Under the pieces are notes generated by a model. That model worked only from the letters and a program-made list of their open reading frames with translations, did no database searches and was not told where the DNA came from. This document shows, in pieces, positions 44,397 to 54,056 of a DNA stretch of 64,000 nucleotides (the first letter of the stretch is position 1; each line of letters begins with the position of its first letter). Source of the stretch: Flagellimonas pacifica (lineage in GTDB: Bacteria > Bacteroidota > Bacteroidia > Flavobacteriales > Flavobacteriaceae); the NCBI RefSeq assembly GCF_900215465.1, contig NZ_OBEH01000002.1, positions 680,937 to 744,936 on the forward strand, in the 5' to 3' direction. Position numbers and translations under genes: made by a program.

Positions 44397-45452
44397 TTAC
44401 CACTTCAGCAAGACACGTTGTGCTGAAAACCCAGGGCCAAAGCTCAGTATCAGTCCCTGTTCTCCGTCTGCCATTTCTTTTTCTAGGAACCGCTCCAGTA
44501 CATAAAGTACAGTAACACTGCTCATATTCCCATAATCTTTCAACACTTGCCTTGTATCATCAATATCCTTCCCCAATTTACCAAACAATTCCTCAACCGT
44601 CTGCACAATTTTTTTTCCTCCGGGATGAAAAATCAAATGATTCACTTCTTCAATACTTGATTTAAATTGCTTTAAAAAGGGATGAACAATATGAGGGAAA
44701 TGATTGGCAATGACTTCTGGAACGGCGGGGTCCAGTATCATTTTTAAACCTGTGTTGGTTAAATCAAAGCCCATTAAATGGGTAGCATCTTTAAAATGGT
44801 ACATTTCCTCTCCTACAATCTCAGGCCCTTGGTCTTCTTCAGCAGAAGACAGTAAAACGCAAGCGGCGCCATCTCCAAAAATTGCAGCGCTTACCATATT
44901 GGCCATGGAAAAATCATCCAATTGAAAAGTGGCCGTAGGACTTTCCACCGCAACTATTGCAGCACGTTTCCCTGGATTTGACCTAAGAAAATTTGTAGCA
45001 TAGATCAGTCCGGAAACTCCAGCTGCACATCCCATTTCGGTTACGGGAAGCCTTACAACATCTTGCCGAAGGTCCAGTGCATTCACCAAATAAGCATCCA
45101 AAGAAGGAATCATTATGCCTGTGCAGCTTACTGTAATGATGTAATCCAAGGAGTCTGGTTGCCAATTTACTTTTGTCAACGATTTTCGCAACACCTGTTC
45201 ACCAAGAGACTTTACCTCTCTAACATAGATATTGTTCTTTTCCTCAAACGAAGTGGCGTTGAACACCTCTTTAATATCCATAATTCCATATCGACAATCC
45301 ACCCCAGCTCCTTCAAATATCTTTATCACCTTTCTTCTAAAACGGTCTTCTTGGCCGGAAAGCCATACATCAACAAACGGAAGTATATCAGAAGTTTGCC
45401 TACTATACTTGGGTAGCTGTTTTGAGACTCCAACGATGCGTACTGTACTCAT
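44397..45452 (-). CDS. Type III polyketide synthase (chalcone synthase-like)
   Basis: The start at 45452 shares one base with the methyltransferase stop (TAATG) and gives 351 residues; a longer open frame reaches 45485. The catalytic triad is complete: C142 (TEMGCAAGVSGL), H276 (HLIFHPGGKK) and N309 (YGNMSSVTVL), plus the closing SFGPGFSAQ. It extends an acyl starter with malonyl-CoA and cyclises it to a pyrone or resorcinol-type product. Surrounding ACP, ketosynthase, dehydratase and enoyl reductase genes suggest a specially made fatty starter. Confidence 0.93.
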   Translation of the reverse strand: MSTVRIVGVSKQLPKYSRQTSDILPFVDVWLSGQEDRFRRKVIKIFEGAGVDCRYGIMDIKEVFNATSFEEKNNIYVREVKSLGEQVLRKSLTKVNWQPDSLDYIITVSCTGIMIPSLDAYLVNALDLRQDVVRLPVTEMGCAAGVSGLIYATNFLRSNPGKRAAIVAVESPTATFQLDDFSMANMVSAAIFGDGAACVLLSSAEEDQGPEIVGEEMYHFKDATHLMGFDLTNTGLKMILDPAVPEVIANHFPHIVHPFLKQFKSSIEEVNHLIFHPGGKKIVQTVEELFGKLGKDIDDTRQVLKDYGNMSSVTVLYVLERFLEKEMADGEQGLILSFGPGFSAQRVLLKW

Positions 45453-46168
45453 TAGCTCTTTTGTCGGTTGAATTTCATTACCCATACATATCTAAATGCC
45501 CATTTCCATTGAATTCTATGTGTAACGTTTGGTATTTTTTTTGATAAACATATCAAGTCCCTTCTTTTAAAACCTTTGCTTATGGATACTAGCCCATCAT
45601 ATTTTGCAACATGGGTCTTAATGAAGAAGAAGCCAAATAATTGAAAAAGATAATAGGCCAATTTGCTACGGTGAAGGTCATTGATCACCACACCTATTTT
45701 GGACAGGTTTATAAACTTATGCAGAAAGGCATCAATGCGTTCTTCCCCAAAATGATGCATGGTCAAAGTATTGATAAGGATGTCACAAGACAGACTTGAA
45801 TCTGCTTTTAGAATGTCTGTTTTTTGAAATTCTATGTTCTCAAAGGCCTGCGATTCCCCCCTTGCTATTCGCAAAACATCATCTCTTAGGTCAATCCCCA
45901 TCATGGTATGCAAAATTCCCTTATCACCTAAAAACACTGATAATTTCCTGAGCATTGTACCATCGCCGCAGCCCATATCCAAAATCGTATACGATTTTTG
46001 TGGGTTTTCTTTAATCAAATTCCATACTGCATTGATAGTGATAGACTCCCCACCCAACAATCTATTACATTTATTAATGTCCTTGTATGCTTCTTTTAAA
46101 AGGGCAAACTCCATATTAGGATCATCCATGAGCTCCAAGGCTCTGCTTCTCATAGAAAAATCCATCAA
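45452..46168 (-). CDS. Class I SAM-dependent methyltransferase
   Basis: This 238-residue protein has motif I, YTILDMGCGDGTMLRKL (about residues 69-85), then MMGIDLRDDVLRIA and LSCDILINTLTMHHFGEE, as in small-molecule O- or C-methyltransferases. It overlaps the FAD oxidoreductase stop by 4 bp (ATGA) and the PKS start by 1 bp. That coupling suggests it methylates the PKS product. Confidence 0.87.
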   Translation of the reverse strand: MMDFSMRSRALELMDDPNMEFALLKEAYKDINKCNRLLGGESITINAVWNLIKENPQKSYTILDMGCGDGTMLRKLSVFLGDKGILHTMMGIDLRDDVLRIARGESQAFENIEFQKTDILKADSSLSCDILINTLTMHHFGEERIDAFLHKFINLSKIGVVINDLHRSKLAYYLFQLFGFFFIKTHVAKYDGLVSISKGFKRRDLICLSKKIPNVTHRIQWKWAFRYVWVMKFNRQKS

Positions 46169-47292
46169 TTTAAAATTGGTGTTCCGTGAGTGTTTCGAAT
46201 CAAACTGCGAAGTAATACTTTTGAATTGGCCGCAGTGTTCATTCCAAAATTAAACCACTTGGTATGTAACATTAGCTGCTGTAATTGTCTACCTATCCAA
46301 ATTCTTTTGTTAAAATTCTTTGTCCATAGTTTTTGATAGCTCTTTTCCATATCCATTCTGGAAAAATCGGGTTCTTCCAAAAACCTGAACACCTGTTCTG
46401 CTGCCAATTTTGCACTGTGTATGGCCATAGCCATTCCATTACCGCAAAGCGGATGAATCAACCCAGCCGTATCTCCGCACATTACGATATGATTATACAC
46501 CGCTTGCTTCTTTTCAAATGAAATTTGTGCAATGCTCAAGTGTTTCTCGAATTTTGGCGTAGCCCTGGAAAGAAAATCCTTGAGAACTGGGTTTTGATAA
46601 ACGACATTTTTATTGAAAGAAGCTATGTCCTTTTCCTTTTTAAAATTTTCATACTTCACCAAGCAACAAAAGTTGACATCTCCTTTTTCAGTTAAGGACA
46701 ACCCACCATATCCACCAGGAAAACTATGTAGTCCAACCACATTTGAAGGGTGACTATTGTTTACATAATGACATTTGATGCCCAACCATGGGGATTTTTG
46801 CTGAATGAAGTCGCGCTTTAACTTCATATCTATATTGGACCGCTTGCCATATGCTCCAATGACTACGCTGCTTATAACTTCTTCTTTGGAAGAAAGTTTT
46901 ACCAAAAACCTGTCGTCCTTATATTGTACATTTTCTACTGTCGCGAAAATAAAACCAACACCATTCTCCATTGCCAGTAAATACAATTGATGGTCAAAAG
47001 CGTATCTACTTATACCAAAGCCCCCCAGGGGTAATTTTACTGATATTTGTTTGCCTTTTTGTGTAGAGAGGTGAAGTGTATCTATTTTAGGTAGTTCTAA
47101 GCCATCTAGTATTACACCAAGTTGCGTTAGGTAAGGCTTAACTTCATTGGAAACATATTCGCCACATACTTTATGGTTAGGGTATTTATTTTTTTCTACC
47201 ACCAGAACCTTTTTCCCTTTTTTCGATAAATCAAGGGCTGCGGTCAACCCTGCCAATCCTCCTCCAATAATAAGCACTTCGGGACTATTCAC
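46165..47292 (-). CDS. FAD-dependent oxidoreductase (geranylgeranyl reductase/hydroxylase-like)
   Basis: This 375-residue flavoprotein has VLIIGGGLAGLTAALDLSKK (residues 6-25) for the FAD adenosine, KVCGEYVS near 42, and the second FAD motif MCGDTAGLIHPLCGNGMAMA (about 272-291). It belongs to the geranylgeranyl reductase and aromatic hydroxylase group. As first gene of the cluster it probably oxidises or hydroxylates the polyketide. The substrate is unknown. Confidence 0.88.
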   Translation of the reverse strand: MNSPEVLIIGGGLAGLTAALDLSKKGKKVLVVEKNKYPNHKVCGEYVSNEVKPYLTQLGVILDGLELPKIDTLHLSTQKGKQISVKLPLGGFGISRYAFDHQLYLLAMENGVGFIFATVENVQYKDDRFLVKLSSKEEVISSVVIGAYGKRSNIDMKLKRDFIQQKSPWLGIKCHYVNNSHPSNVVGLHSFPGGYGGLSLTEKGDVNFCCLVKYENFKKEKDIASFNKNVVYQNPVLKDFLSRATPKFEKHLSIAQISFEKKQAVYNHIVMCGDTAGLIHPLCGNGMAMAIHSAKLAAEQVFRFLEEPDFSRMDMEKSYQKLWTKNFNKRIWIGRQLQQLMLHTKWFNFGMNTAANSKVLLRSLIRNTHGTPILN

Positions 47293-47323
47293 TTCATGAA
47301 GATAGCTTTTTTACAAATAAAAA

Positions 47324-47345
47324 TCCCGATACAAACGTATCGGGA
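47324..47345 (-). terminator. Terminator after the OmpA-family gene
   Basis: Arms TCCCGATAC and GTATCGGGA with a 4-base loop form a 9-bp stem. On the minus strand it is followed by TTTTTA. It lies 28 bp after the OmpA gene stop (47373) and separates it from the polyketide cluster. Confidence 0.82.
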
Positions 47346-47372
47346 CTCAAAAAAACATTTTATGCTAATATT

Positions 47373-48065
47373 TTAGCCCTTTGTTTTTTGTTGAGCTTCT
47401 TGCTTGAGCTCATCACTGGCAACAATCGCCAATTCCACTCGTCTGTTCTTGGCTTTGCCTTCAGATGTTTCATTGCTTTCACGCGGCTGAGTTTCCCCAT
47501 ACCATTTTGTGGTAAACCTACCGCTTGAAATTCCTTTTGCCACCAAATATTTGGTTACCGATTCTGCTCTTTGCTGAGACAATTTCCAGTTGTACTCCTC
47601 ACTTCCTGCGCTATCTGTATGTCCTTCAACCAAAATATAAGAATCTGGATACTCTTTAAATATTCCAGCCAATTTATCCAAGGTTGCCGCAGATGTTCCT
47701 TTTACATCAGATCTGCTGGTATCAAAATATACACCAGCATCTTCGTTAAAGGTAACATTGATTCCTTCACCTACTCTTTTTACTTCTGCACCAGGAATCT
47801 CCTCTTCAATACGTTCTGCTTGTCGGTCCATTCTATTGCCAATATATCCTCCGGCAGCTCCACCAACCACAGCACCAATGATTGCTCCAAGTGCAGTGTT
47901 TCCTTTCCCTACATTGTTCCCTATCACTCCACCAATAACCGCTCCTCCGGCAGCTCCTATAGTTGCTCCTTTTTGGGTGTTGTTTGCATTTTTGACCGCA
48001 TTACAGCTCACTATAAGGCTTAAGGCCATAACAACGGTCACGCTTCTTACTATTACTTTTTTCAT
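47373..48065 (-). CDS. OmpA-family lipoprotein with glycine-zipper region
   Basis: This 230-residue protein has a lipoprotein signal (VVMALSLIVSCNAV, Cys21). A glycine-zipper stretch (GAAGGAVIGGVIGNNVG and GAIIGAVVGGAAGGYIG, about 35-80) probably inserts in the outer membrane. The peptidoglycan-binding OmpA domain (about 105-215) has ILVEGHTDSAGSEEYN and LSQQRAESVTKYLVAKGI with NRRVELAI. It tethers the envelope to peptidoglycan. It follows the lipocalin gene by 6 bp. Confidence 0.92.
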   Translation of the reverse strand: MKKVIVRSVTVVMALSLIVSCNAVKNANNTQKGATIGAAGGAVIGGVIGNNVGKGNTALGAIIGAVVGGAAGGYIGNRMDRQAERIEEEIPGAEVKRVGEGINVTFNEDAGVYFDTSRSDVKGTSAATLDKLAGIFKEYPDSYILVEGHTDSAGSEEYNWKLSQQRAESVTKYLVAKGISSGRFTTKWYGETQPRESNETSEGKAKNRRVELAIVASDELKQEAQQKTKG

Positions 48066-48071
48066 TTGGTT

Positions 48072-48557
48072 TTATCTTTTTGAGAATTCATAAACTATGG
48101 TAACGGGTTGACCATCAACCGAAACATTGGATTTAAGTGTCATAGATTGTTCTGTAAGGTCTGTGATATTCAAACGATATCCAACACCTCCGGAAATATC
48201 TTTTCGCTTTTCATCAATAAACTTGAATTGCAATTGACTACTATAGTTTTGTGTTGGCTCAACTACAGACCATCTGAAGAAACGATCTCCACCTTGGCAC
48301 AAGCTACTGGATGAAATGGTATACCTACCCGTACTGTTGTTATCCCTAAAGAACCAGTCACTTCCTTCAAAACAAATATCTTCAGCATCATTGAAGATCA
48401 CGGATTTAAAATTACCGGTGTTATTTTCATAGGAAATGTTGTTCAAAGTCCAAGAACCGCTAAAAAGGTTTCGTTGACTCCTGGCGCTTTTAGAAACAGA
48501 GCATGACACCAACAGCATTGCCGTTAATGCCATAAAAAAGAATGATTGTTTTACCAT
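48072..48557 (-). CDS. Lipocalin-family lipoprotein
   Basis: This 161-residue protein has a lipoprotein signal (FMALTAMLLVSCSVS, Cys19). The N-terminal lipocalin GxW-like motif is FSGSWTLNNISYEN. Beta strands and two cysteines (DICFEG, SSLCQG) suit a small barrel. Ligand unknown. It is co-directional with and 6 bp from the OmpA gene. Confidence 0.8.
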   Translation of the reverse strand: MVKQSFFFMALTAMLLVSCSVSKSARSQRNLFSGSWTLNNISYENNTGNFKSVIFNDAEDICFEGSDWFFRDNNSTGRYTISSSSLCQGGDRFFRWSVVEPTQNYSSQLQFKFIDEKRKDISGGVGYRLNITDLTEQSMTLKSNVSVDGQPVTIVYEFSKR

Positions 48558-48644
48558 AAGAATTGGAATTTAAATTTTAGTATATACGATTGAGACACCG
48601 GATTTATCGACCAGTGTTGTTAAAAAAATGTTAAAATGGTTTTA

Positions 48645-50621
48645 TTAATATTTAAAAAGCTCTGTCAGCGCTATTTCAAATCGTTCTTTGGGTAGATAAT
48701 TTTGCTCTAAACCTTTTTCAAATGGGATTGGTGTTTCCAAACTCCCCACCCTTTTAATGGGAGCATCCAAATACTCAAAGCAATTTTCCATGACCATAGC
48801 AGAAATATCACTGGCAATGCCACCAAATAACGTATCTTCTTGCAATACGATTAGTTTTCCTGTTTTTTGTACCGAAACAAAAATTGTTTCTATGTCAAGA
48901 GGTTGAAGTGTACGCAAATCTATGACATCTGCGTGAATATCCGGGTATTTTTCTAAAATTTCCATAGCCCAATGAACTCCGGCTCCATAAGTGACCACTG
49001 ATAACGAATCCCCTTCTTTAAGAAGACTGGCCTTACCAAATGGCAGGGTATAATAATCCGTTGGCACATCCCCATAAACACTTCTATAGAGTCCTTTGTG
49101 CTCAAAGAACAATACTGGGTTAGGGTCATTTATCGCCGTATTTAACAGGCCTTTGGCATCATACGGGAATGCAGGGTATACCACTTTAAGTCCAGGGGTT
49201 TTTGTAAACCAAGCTTCATTGGTCTGTGAATGAAATGGGCCGGCTCCCACTCCACCACCGCACGGCATACGAACTACAACATCTGCATTTTGCCCCCATC
49301 TGTAGTGTACTTTTGCCAGATAATTAACAATGGGATTGAATCCAGTGCTGACAAAATCGGCAAATTGCATTTCTACCACAGCCTTCATCCCATTTATGGC
49401 CAAGCCCATTGCCGTAGAGACTACCGCCGATTCACAAATAGGTGTATTTCTGACACGACTTTTTCCGAATTTGGATGTAAAACCTTCGGTAATTTTAAAA
49501 ACACCGCCATAATCGGCAACGTCCTGTCCCAATATTATCAACTCATTGTAGCGCTCCATAGATTGTTCTAAACCTTGGGAAACTGCATCGACAAAGCGAA
49601 TATTATCTAAGTTATTTTTGGATTCAATATGCAGGTAATCAAATTCTTGATAAACCTCTTTTAACTCTTTAGTTTCAGATACTTCTATTAAAGGCTCATC
49701 AAAAGCAGTTTTTAAATTTAAATTGATTTCCTCAGAAATATCAGCTTTGAATTGCTCAATTTCCTCTCTGGAAATTATCTTTTCATCCAATAAAAAGGTT
49801 TCGTAATTAACCAGCGGGTCTTTTTTCGCCCATCTCTTCATTAACTTCTCAGGGACATATTTAGTACCACTGGCCTCTTCGTGACCTCGCATCCTAAAAG
49901 TTTTAAATTCCAACAAAATTGGTCGTGGCCGTTTTCTAACTGCTTTGCAAAGCTCGTTTACTTTGGAAAACACCTCCAGAATATTATTTCCATCAATAAT
50001 CCGGGATTCTATTCCGTATCCCTTGGCCCTATCTGCTAAATGCTTGCAATTGTATTGTTCACTTGTAGGAGTAGAAAGTCCATAACCATTGTTTTCTATA
50101 CAAAAAAGCACGGGCAGATTCCAAACCGATGCGATATTCAGGGCTTCATGAAAATCACCTTCGCTGGTTCCTCCTTCTCCCGTAAAGACCGCTGTGACCC
50201 TTTTCTTTCGACGTAACATATCTGCCAAGGCAATTCCATCAGCAACACCCAATTGAGGGCCCAAATGGGAAATCATCCCAATGATTTTATGTTCTTGCGT
50301 ACCAAAGTGAAAACTCCTGTCTCTTCCTTGGGTAAAACCGCTTTTTTTACCCTGCCATTGACCAAAAAGTCGATGTAAAGGAATGTTTCTTGACGTAAAC
50401 ACCCCAAGGTTACGGTGCATTGGCAAAATATATTCCTCATCATTTAAAGCTTGGGTCACTCCTACGGCAATTGCCTCTTGTCCTATTCCGCTAAACCATT
50501 TGGAAATTTTGCCCTGCCTTAGCAGAATCAACATTTTTTCTTCAATCATTCTGGGTTTCAACATACCCAAATACAGTTCCAGAAGTTTTTGTTTATCCAG
50601 ACCTCCAATATGATACCTCAT
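48645..50621 (-). CDS. 2-oxoacid dehydrogenase E1 component, alpha/beta fusion
   Basis: Starting at 50621 (MRYHIGGLDKQKLLELYLG) gives 658 residues; the in-frame ATG at 50663 adds a poorly fitting extension. The alpha half has the thiamine-diphosphate motif GEGGTSEGDFHEALNIASVW with IENNGYG. The beta half starts near 350 (NIRFVDAVSQGLEQSM, GQDVADYGGVF, ESAVVSTAMGLAI, MPCGGGVGAGPFHSQ). Such fused E1 enzymes act on branched-chain 2-oxoacids or similar substrates and need E2 and E3 encoded elsewhere. Confidence 0.93.
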   Translation of the reverse strand: MRYHIGGLDKQKLLELYLGMLKPRMIEEKMLILLRQGKISKWFSGIGQEAIAVGVTQALNDEEYILPMHRNLGVFTSRNIPLHRLFGQWQGKKSGFTQGRDRSFHFGTQEHKIIGMISHLGPQLGVADGIALADMLRRKKRVTAVFTGEGGTSEGDFHEALNIASVWNLPVLFCIENNGYGLSTPTSEQYNCKHLADRAKGYGIESRIIDGNNILEVFSKVNELCKAVRKRPRPILLEFKTFRMRGHEEASGTKYVPEKLMKRWAKKDPLVNYETFLLDEKIISREEIEQFKADISEEINLNLKTAFDEPLIEVSETKELKEVYQEFDYLHIESKNNLDNIRFVDAVSQGLEQSMERYNELIILGQDVADYGGVFKITEGFTSKFGKSRVRNTPICESAVVSTAMGLAINGMKAVVEMQFADFVSTGFNPIVNYLAKVHYRWGQNADVVVRMPCGGGVGAGPFHSQTNEAWFTKTPGLKVVYPAFPYDAKGLLNTAINDPNPVLFFEHKGLYRSVYGDVPTDYYTLPFGKASLLKEGDSLSVVTYGAGVHWAMEILEKYPDIHADVIDLRTLQPLDIETIFVSVQKTGKLIVLQEDTLFGGIASDISAMVMENCFEYLDAPIKRVGSLETPIPFEKGLEQNYLPKERFEIALTELFKY

Positions 50622-50733
50622 AAAGTAAAAATTCAACTGGGTTAAATGTAATGAAAATGCCATCCATAGCCTTCAATTTTTAAAAAGGTTTCCTATTATT
50701 CATTACTTTTGATTGTAAACTAAATTTGAAGTT

Positions 50734-51684
50734 ATGAGTGCAATTCCAAGCGTGGACTTAACGGATTTTGTGTCTGACGACCCAGCTAGAAAAGAAAAGT
50801 TTATCAAAGAAATAGGCGGGGCTTTTGAAAATATAGGTTTTGTGGCGTTAAGTGGTCATTTTTTATCAGATCAATTGGTAGGACAACTATATGCTGAAAT
50901 CAAAAAGTTCTTTCAATTACCCCAAGAAACCAAAGATAGTTACGAGATTGAAGGTATTGGTGGCCAACGTGGATACACATCATTTGGAAAAGAACATGCT
51001 AAAGGAAAAAAAGAAGGGGACCTAAAAGAATTTTGGCATTTTGGGCAATATGTGGAAAACAATTCCAAGCTTGAAGATGAGTACCCCAATAATGTAGAAG
51101 TTAGTGAACTCCCAAATTTCAACGAAGTAGGCAAAGAAACCTATAAAATGCTGGAAAAAACAGCCAAGTACGTTCTTAGGGCATTAGCACTACACCTAGG
51201 TTTAGAGGAAACATATTTTGACCAATGGATCAAGAATGGAAACTCTATTCTAAGACCTATACATTATCCGCCGATTACAGAAGAACCAAAAAATGCAGTA
51301 AGAGCTGCTGCGCACGGAGACATTAACCTGATTACTTTGCTCATGGGTGCACACGGTAAGGGATTACAAGTTCAAAACCATCAAAAAGAATGGGTAGATG
51401 CCATTGCCAAACCAGATCAATTGATGATAAATGTAGGTGATATGCTATCACGATTAACCAACAACAAACTTAAATCTACAATACACCAAGTTGTGAACCC
51501 TCCCAAGGAACTTTGGGGAACCTCACGATACTCTATTCCATTTTTTATGCATCCCGTTAGCGAAATGCCCTTAAATTGCCTAGAAAATTGTGTAGATGAA
51601 TCAAACCCTAAAGGTTTTGATGATACAACTGCTGGCGAATACCTTCATGAAAGGTTGATTGAATTAGGATTGGTAAAAAAATAA
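50734..51684 (+). CDS. 2-oxoglutarate/Fe(II)-dependent oxygenase (isopenicillin N synthase family)
   Basis: This 316-residue protein has the iron facial triad in RAAAHGDINLITLLMGAHG (HxD) and STIHQVVNP (distal His), and the RYSIPFFMHP co-substrate Arg-x-Ser. The N-terminal DIOX_N domain covers residues 1-115 (IPSVDLTDFVSDDPARKEKF). The substrate is unknown. It may sit in an operon with the SUI1 gene, 3 bp downstream. Confidence 0.92.
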   Translation: MSAIPSVDLTDFVSDDPARKEKFIKEIGGAFENIGFVALSGHFLSDQLVGQLYAEIKKFFQLPQETKDSYEIEGIGGQRGYTSFGKEHAKGKKEGDLKEFWHFGQYVENNSKLEDEYPNNVEVSELPNFNEVGKETYKMLEKTAKYVLRALALHLGLEETYFDQWIKNGNSILRPIHYPPITEEPKNAVRAAAHGDINLITLLMGAHGKGLQVQNHQKEWVDAIAKPDQLMINVGDMLSRLTNNKLKSTIHQVVNPPKELWGTSRYSIPFFMHPVSEMPLNCLENCVDESNPKGFDDTTAGEYLHERLIELGLVKK

Positions 51685-51687
51685 CTA

Positions 51688-52017
51688 GTGGATTTACAAG
51701 ATCAATTAAAGAATCTTTTTCCAGATCACAAATCAGAGGAAAGCAACAGTCCCAAGGAAGAGAAACCTGACTATTGGATGCAGGAGGCTCCAATAATCTG
51801 TAAATACGAAAAAAGAAAAGGAAAGCCCGTAACTATTCTTGAAGGTTATACCGGTGCTGACAGTGATTTTAAAAAACTTGCAAAAGAAATTAAATCCATG
51901 CTCAGCGTTGGAGGAAGTTACAAGAATGATGCTATTATAATCCAAGGTGATTATCGTGATAAAATCATGTCTTTTCTCAAGGATAAAGGTTTTTCAGTAA
52001 AAAGGGTTGGTGGATAG
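51688..52017 (+). CDS. SUI1/YciH-type translation initiation factor
   Basis: This 109-residue protein starts with GTG, 3 bp after the oxygenase stop. The SUI1 domain covers residues about 45-109: KPVTILEGYTGADSDFKKLA, SVGGSYKNDAIIIQGDYRD, GFSVKRVGG. It acts on start-codon selection or ribosome binding in the known family. The N-terminus is charged and probably unstructured. Confidence 0.92.
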   Translation: MDLQDQLKNLFPDHKSEESNSPKEEKPDYWMQEAPIICKYEKRKGKPVTILEGYTGADSDFKKLAKEIKSMLSVGGSYKNDAIIIQGDYRDKIMSFLKDKGFSVKRVGG

Positions 52018-52159
52018 CTGATTGTTACGGAAAATATTAGCTCTTTTTAGCATATTGTTAAAATTATGCATTGACAATCAATGTTTTACGAAAAAATTTT
52101 TATGTTCTTAGTTTAAATCTTACATTTAATCCTTCTAACCGACGAAAACTTAGCTGAAA

Positions 52160-53092
52160 ATGAAATCACTGTTGCATATTACCAACGGGGACAGTTTCAC
52201 GTCAAAACTACAATCGCTAAATCTTAAGGGAGATATTATTACATGGAGAGAAATGCTTTGTGAAGGCAAAACTCTATGTACTGTAGGTAGTGAATCTTTC
52301 TGGAAAACGCGCTTTGAATTTTTGAACAAGAACTACAAGGTTACTAAATCTTGGTTTGTTGAAAAGACCCTAAAGGAATATAGATCCCTGTGCAACCATA
52401 AGCAACAAGATCAGATTGTGCTTTGGTTTGAATACGACCTTTTTTGCCAAATCAACATGCTCGCCGTGCTAAGTTGGCTAAAAACACATAGAAGACATGC
52501 CGAAATATCGTTGGTATGCAGCGGAAATGAAGATGATAGCGATAAATTGTACGGGTTAAGCGAGCTTAGTGATGAAAAACTTTTAGCACTTTATGATAAA
52601 AGAACTATTCTTACCCAGGATGATATTGAGTTTGCAGATTATGTCTGGCAATTGTATTGCAGCGACAATCCTATAAGATTAGAAAACCTAATAGCACACA
52701 ATGGTTTTCAGTTTGAATACCTATCTGAAGCCTTAAAAGCACATTTAAGACGTTTTCCAACCATTAAAAATGGACTAAATGAACTGGAAAACCGTGTTCT
52801 GGAGACTGTCATATCCAAAAAACCTACTACAAGGAGAGAACTCCTAGGTGAAGTTTTAACAAATCAAGGATATTACGGATTTGGTGATACACAATACGAC
52901 CGTATGATCAGCTCACTAAAACCCCTATTCAGTTCATTCAATCCGGTTAAACTTACCAGAAAAGGAAAGGGAATTCTGGAGAACAAGGCAAATTATTATT
53001 CACAAATACGTGACAATCAACTATATTTGGGAGGTTCTTTAAAGTATAACTTTTTATACAATACAGAAACGAACAGGATTCTAAAACTGTAG
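52160..53092 (+). CDS. DUF1835-domain protein
   Basis: This 310-residue cytoplasmic protein opens with LLHITNGDSFTSKLQSL and DIITWREMLCEGKTLC, typical of DUF1835. A helical C-terminal region follows, with RFPTIKNGLNELENRVLETV and a winged-helix-like end (RRELLGEVLTNQGYYGFGD). The family's function is unknown. Its stop lies one base before the phosphorylase start. Confidence 0.88.
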   Translation: MKSLLHITNGDSFTSKLQSLNLKGDIITWREMLCEGKTLCTVGSESFWKTRFEFLNKNYKVTKSWFVEKTLKEYRSLCNHKQQDQIVLWFEYDLFCQINMLAVLSWLKTHRRHAEISLVCSGNEDDSDKLYGLSELSDEKLLALYDKRTILTQDDIEFADYVWQLYCSDNPIRLENLIAHNGFQFEYLSEALKAHLRRFPTIKNGLNELENRVLETVISKKPTTRRELLGEVLTNQGYYGFGDTQYDRMISSLKPLFSSFNPVKLTRKGKGILENKANYYSQIRDNQLYLGGSLKYNFLYNTETNRILKL

Positions 53093-53093
53093 T

Positions 53094-53969
53094 ATGTCTG
53101 CATTAGGAAACTCAGAATTAATTCTGAACCCTGATGGCAGCATCTACCATCTTAACCTTTTACCAAAGGATATAGCCCCTACCATAATTACTGTTGGCGA
53201 CCCCAATAGAGTGGCAATGGTAAGCAAGTATTTTGATTCAATTGATGTTGAAAAAGGGAAGCGCGAGTTCTTAACGCATACGGGGTTCCTTAAAGGAAAA
53301 AAGATTACCGTAATCTCAACTGGTATTGGCACCGACAATATCGACATTGTTTTCAATGAACTGGATGCATTGGTTAACATTGATTTTGCTACGAGAAAGG
53401 AAAAAAATAACAAAACCCGGTTAGATTTTATACGGATTGGTACATCCGGTTCAATACAGGCAGAGATACCTGTGGATTCTTTTTTACTCAGTAGAAAAGC
53501 CATTGGTTTTGATGGACTTATGCATTTTTATAAGGCTGGACAAGCAAGAAATAAGGACTTGGAACAACAAATCAATCAGTTTCTGGGATGGAAAGAGCAT
53601 GATATTATTGCGTATGCCGTGGATTCAGACAAGGATTTAAGTGACATATTCAACTCAAATCATATACGATTTGGCATAACATCAACTAATTCAGGGTTTT
53701 ATGGCCCACAAGGAAGAAGTTTGCGATTATCTCCTAAAATCACCGACTTTAACACAAAACTTGCCTCCTTCTCCTATCAAGATTTGAACATTACCAACCA
53801 TGAAATGGAAACAGCTGGCATGTACGGACTGGCTAAGTTACATGGACACAGGGCAGTTTCCCTAAATGTAATTTTAGCAAATCGTGCTAATGGCGAGTTT
53901 TCTAATAATGGTAATAAGGCAGTAGATGATCTTATTAAATATACCTTAGAAAAGATTGTTTCCAGATAA
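53094..53969 (+). CDS. Nucleoside phosphorylase (uridine phosphorylase-like)
   Basis: This 291-residue protein of the PNP_UDP family has the phosphate-site motif TVGDPNRVAMVSKYF (about residues 32-46), VISTGIGTDNIDIV (about 75-88), RIGTSGSIQAEIPVDSFLLS, and NHEMETAGMYGLAKLHGHRA with the ribose-binding Met-Glu. It cleaves nucleosides with phosphate in salvage. The base preference is not certain. Confidence 0.9.
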   Translation: MSALGNSELILNPDGSIYHLNLLPKDIAPTIITVGDPNRVAMVSKYFDSIDVEKGKREFLTHTGFLKGKKITVISTGIGTDNIDIVFNELDALVNIDFATRKEKNNKTRLDFIRIGTSGSIQAEIPVDSFLLSRKAIGFDGLMHFYKAGQARNKDLEQQINQFLGWKEHDIIAYAVDSDKDLSDIFNSNHIRFGITSTNSGFYGPQGRSLRLSPKITDFNTKLASFSYQDLNITNHEMETAGMYGLAKLHGHRAVSLNVILANRANGEFSNNGNKAVDDLIKYTLEKIVSR

Positions 53970-54056
53970 AACATGGTATTACCAATTACTCTAAACAAGT
54001 TTACCCCGCATTTTCAAAATAGATTTTTTTAATCAATCAATTCACAGTATAATTAA

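Noticed and set aside
45453..45485. Longer type III PKS start
   Set aside because: It would overlap the methyltransferase by 34 bp. The ATG at 45452 is coupled as TAATG and begins with the family-typical VRIVGVSK.
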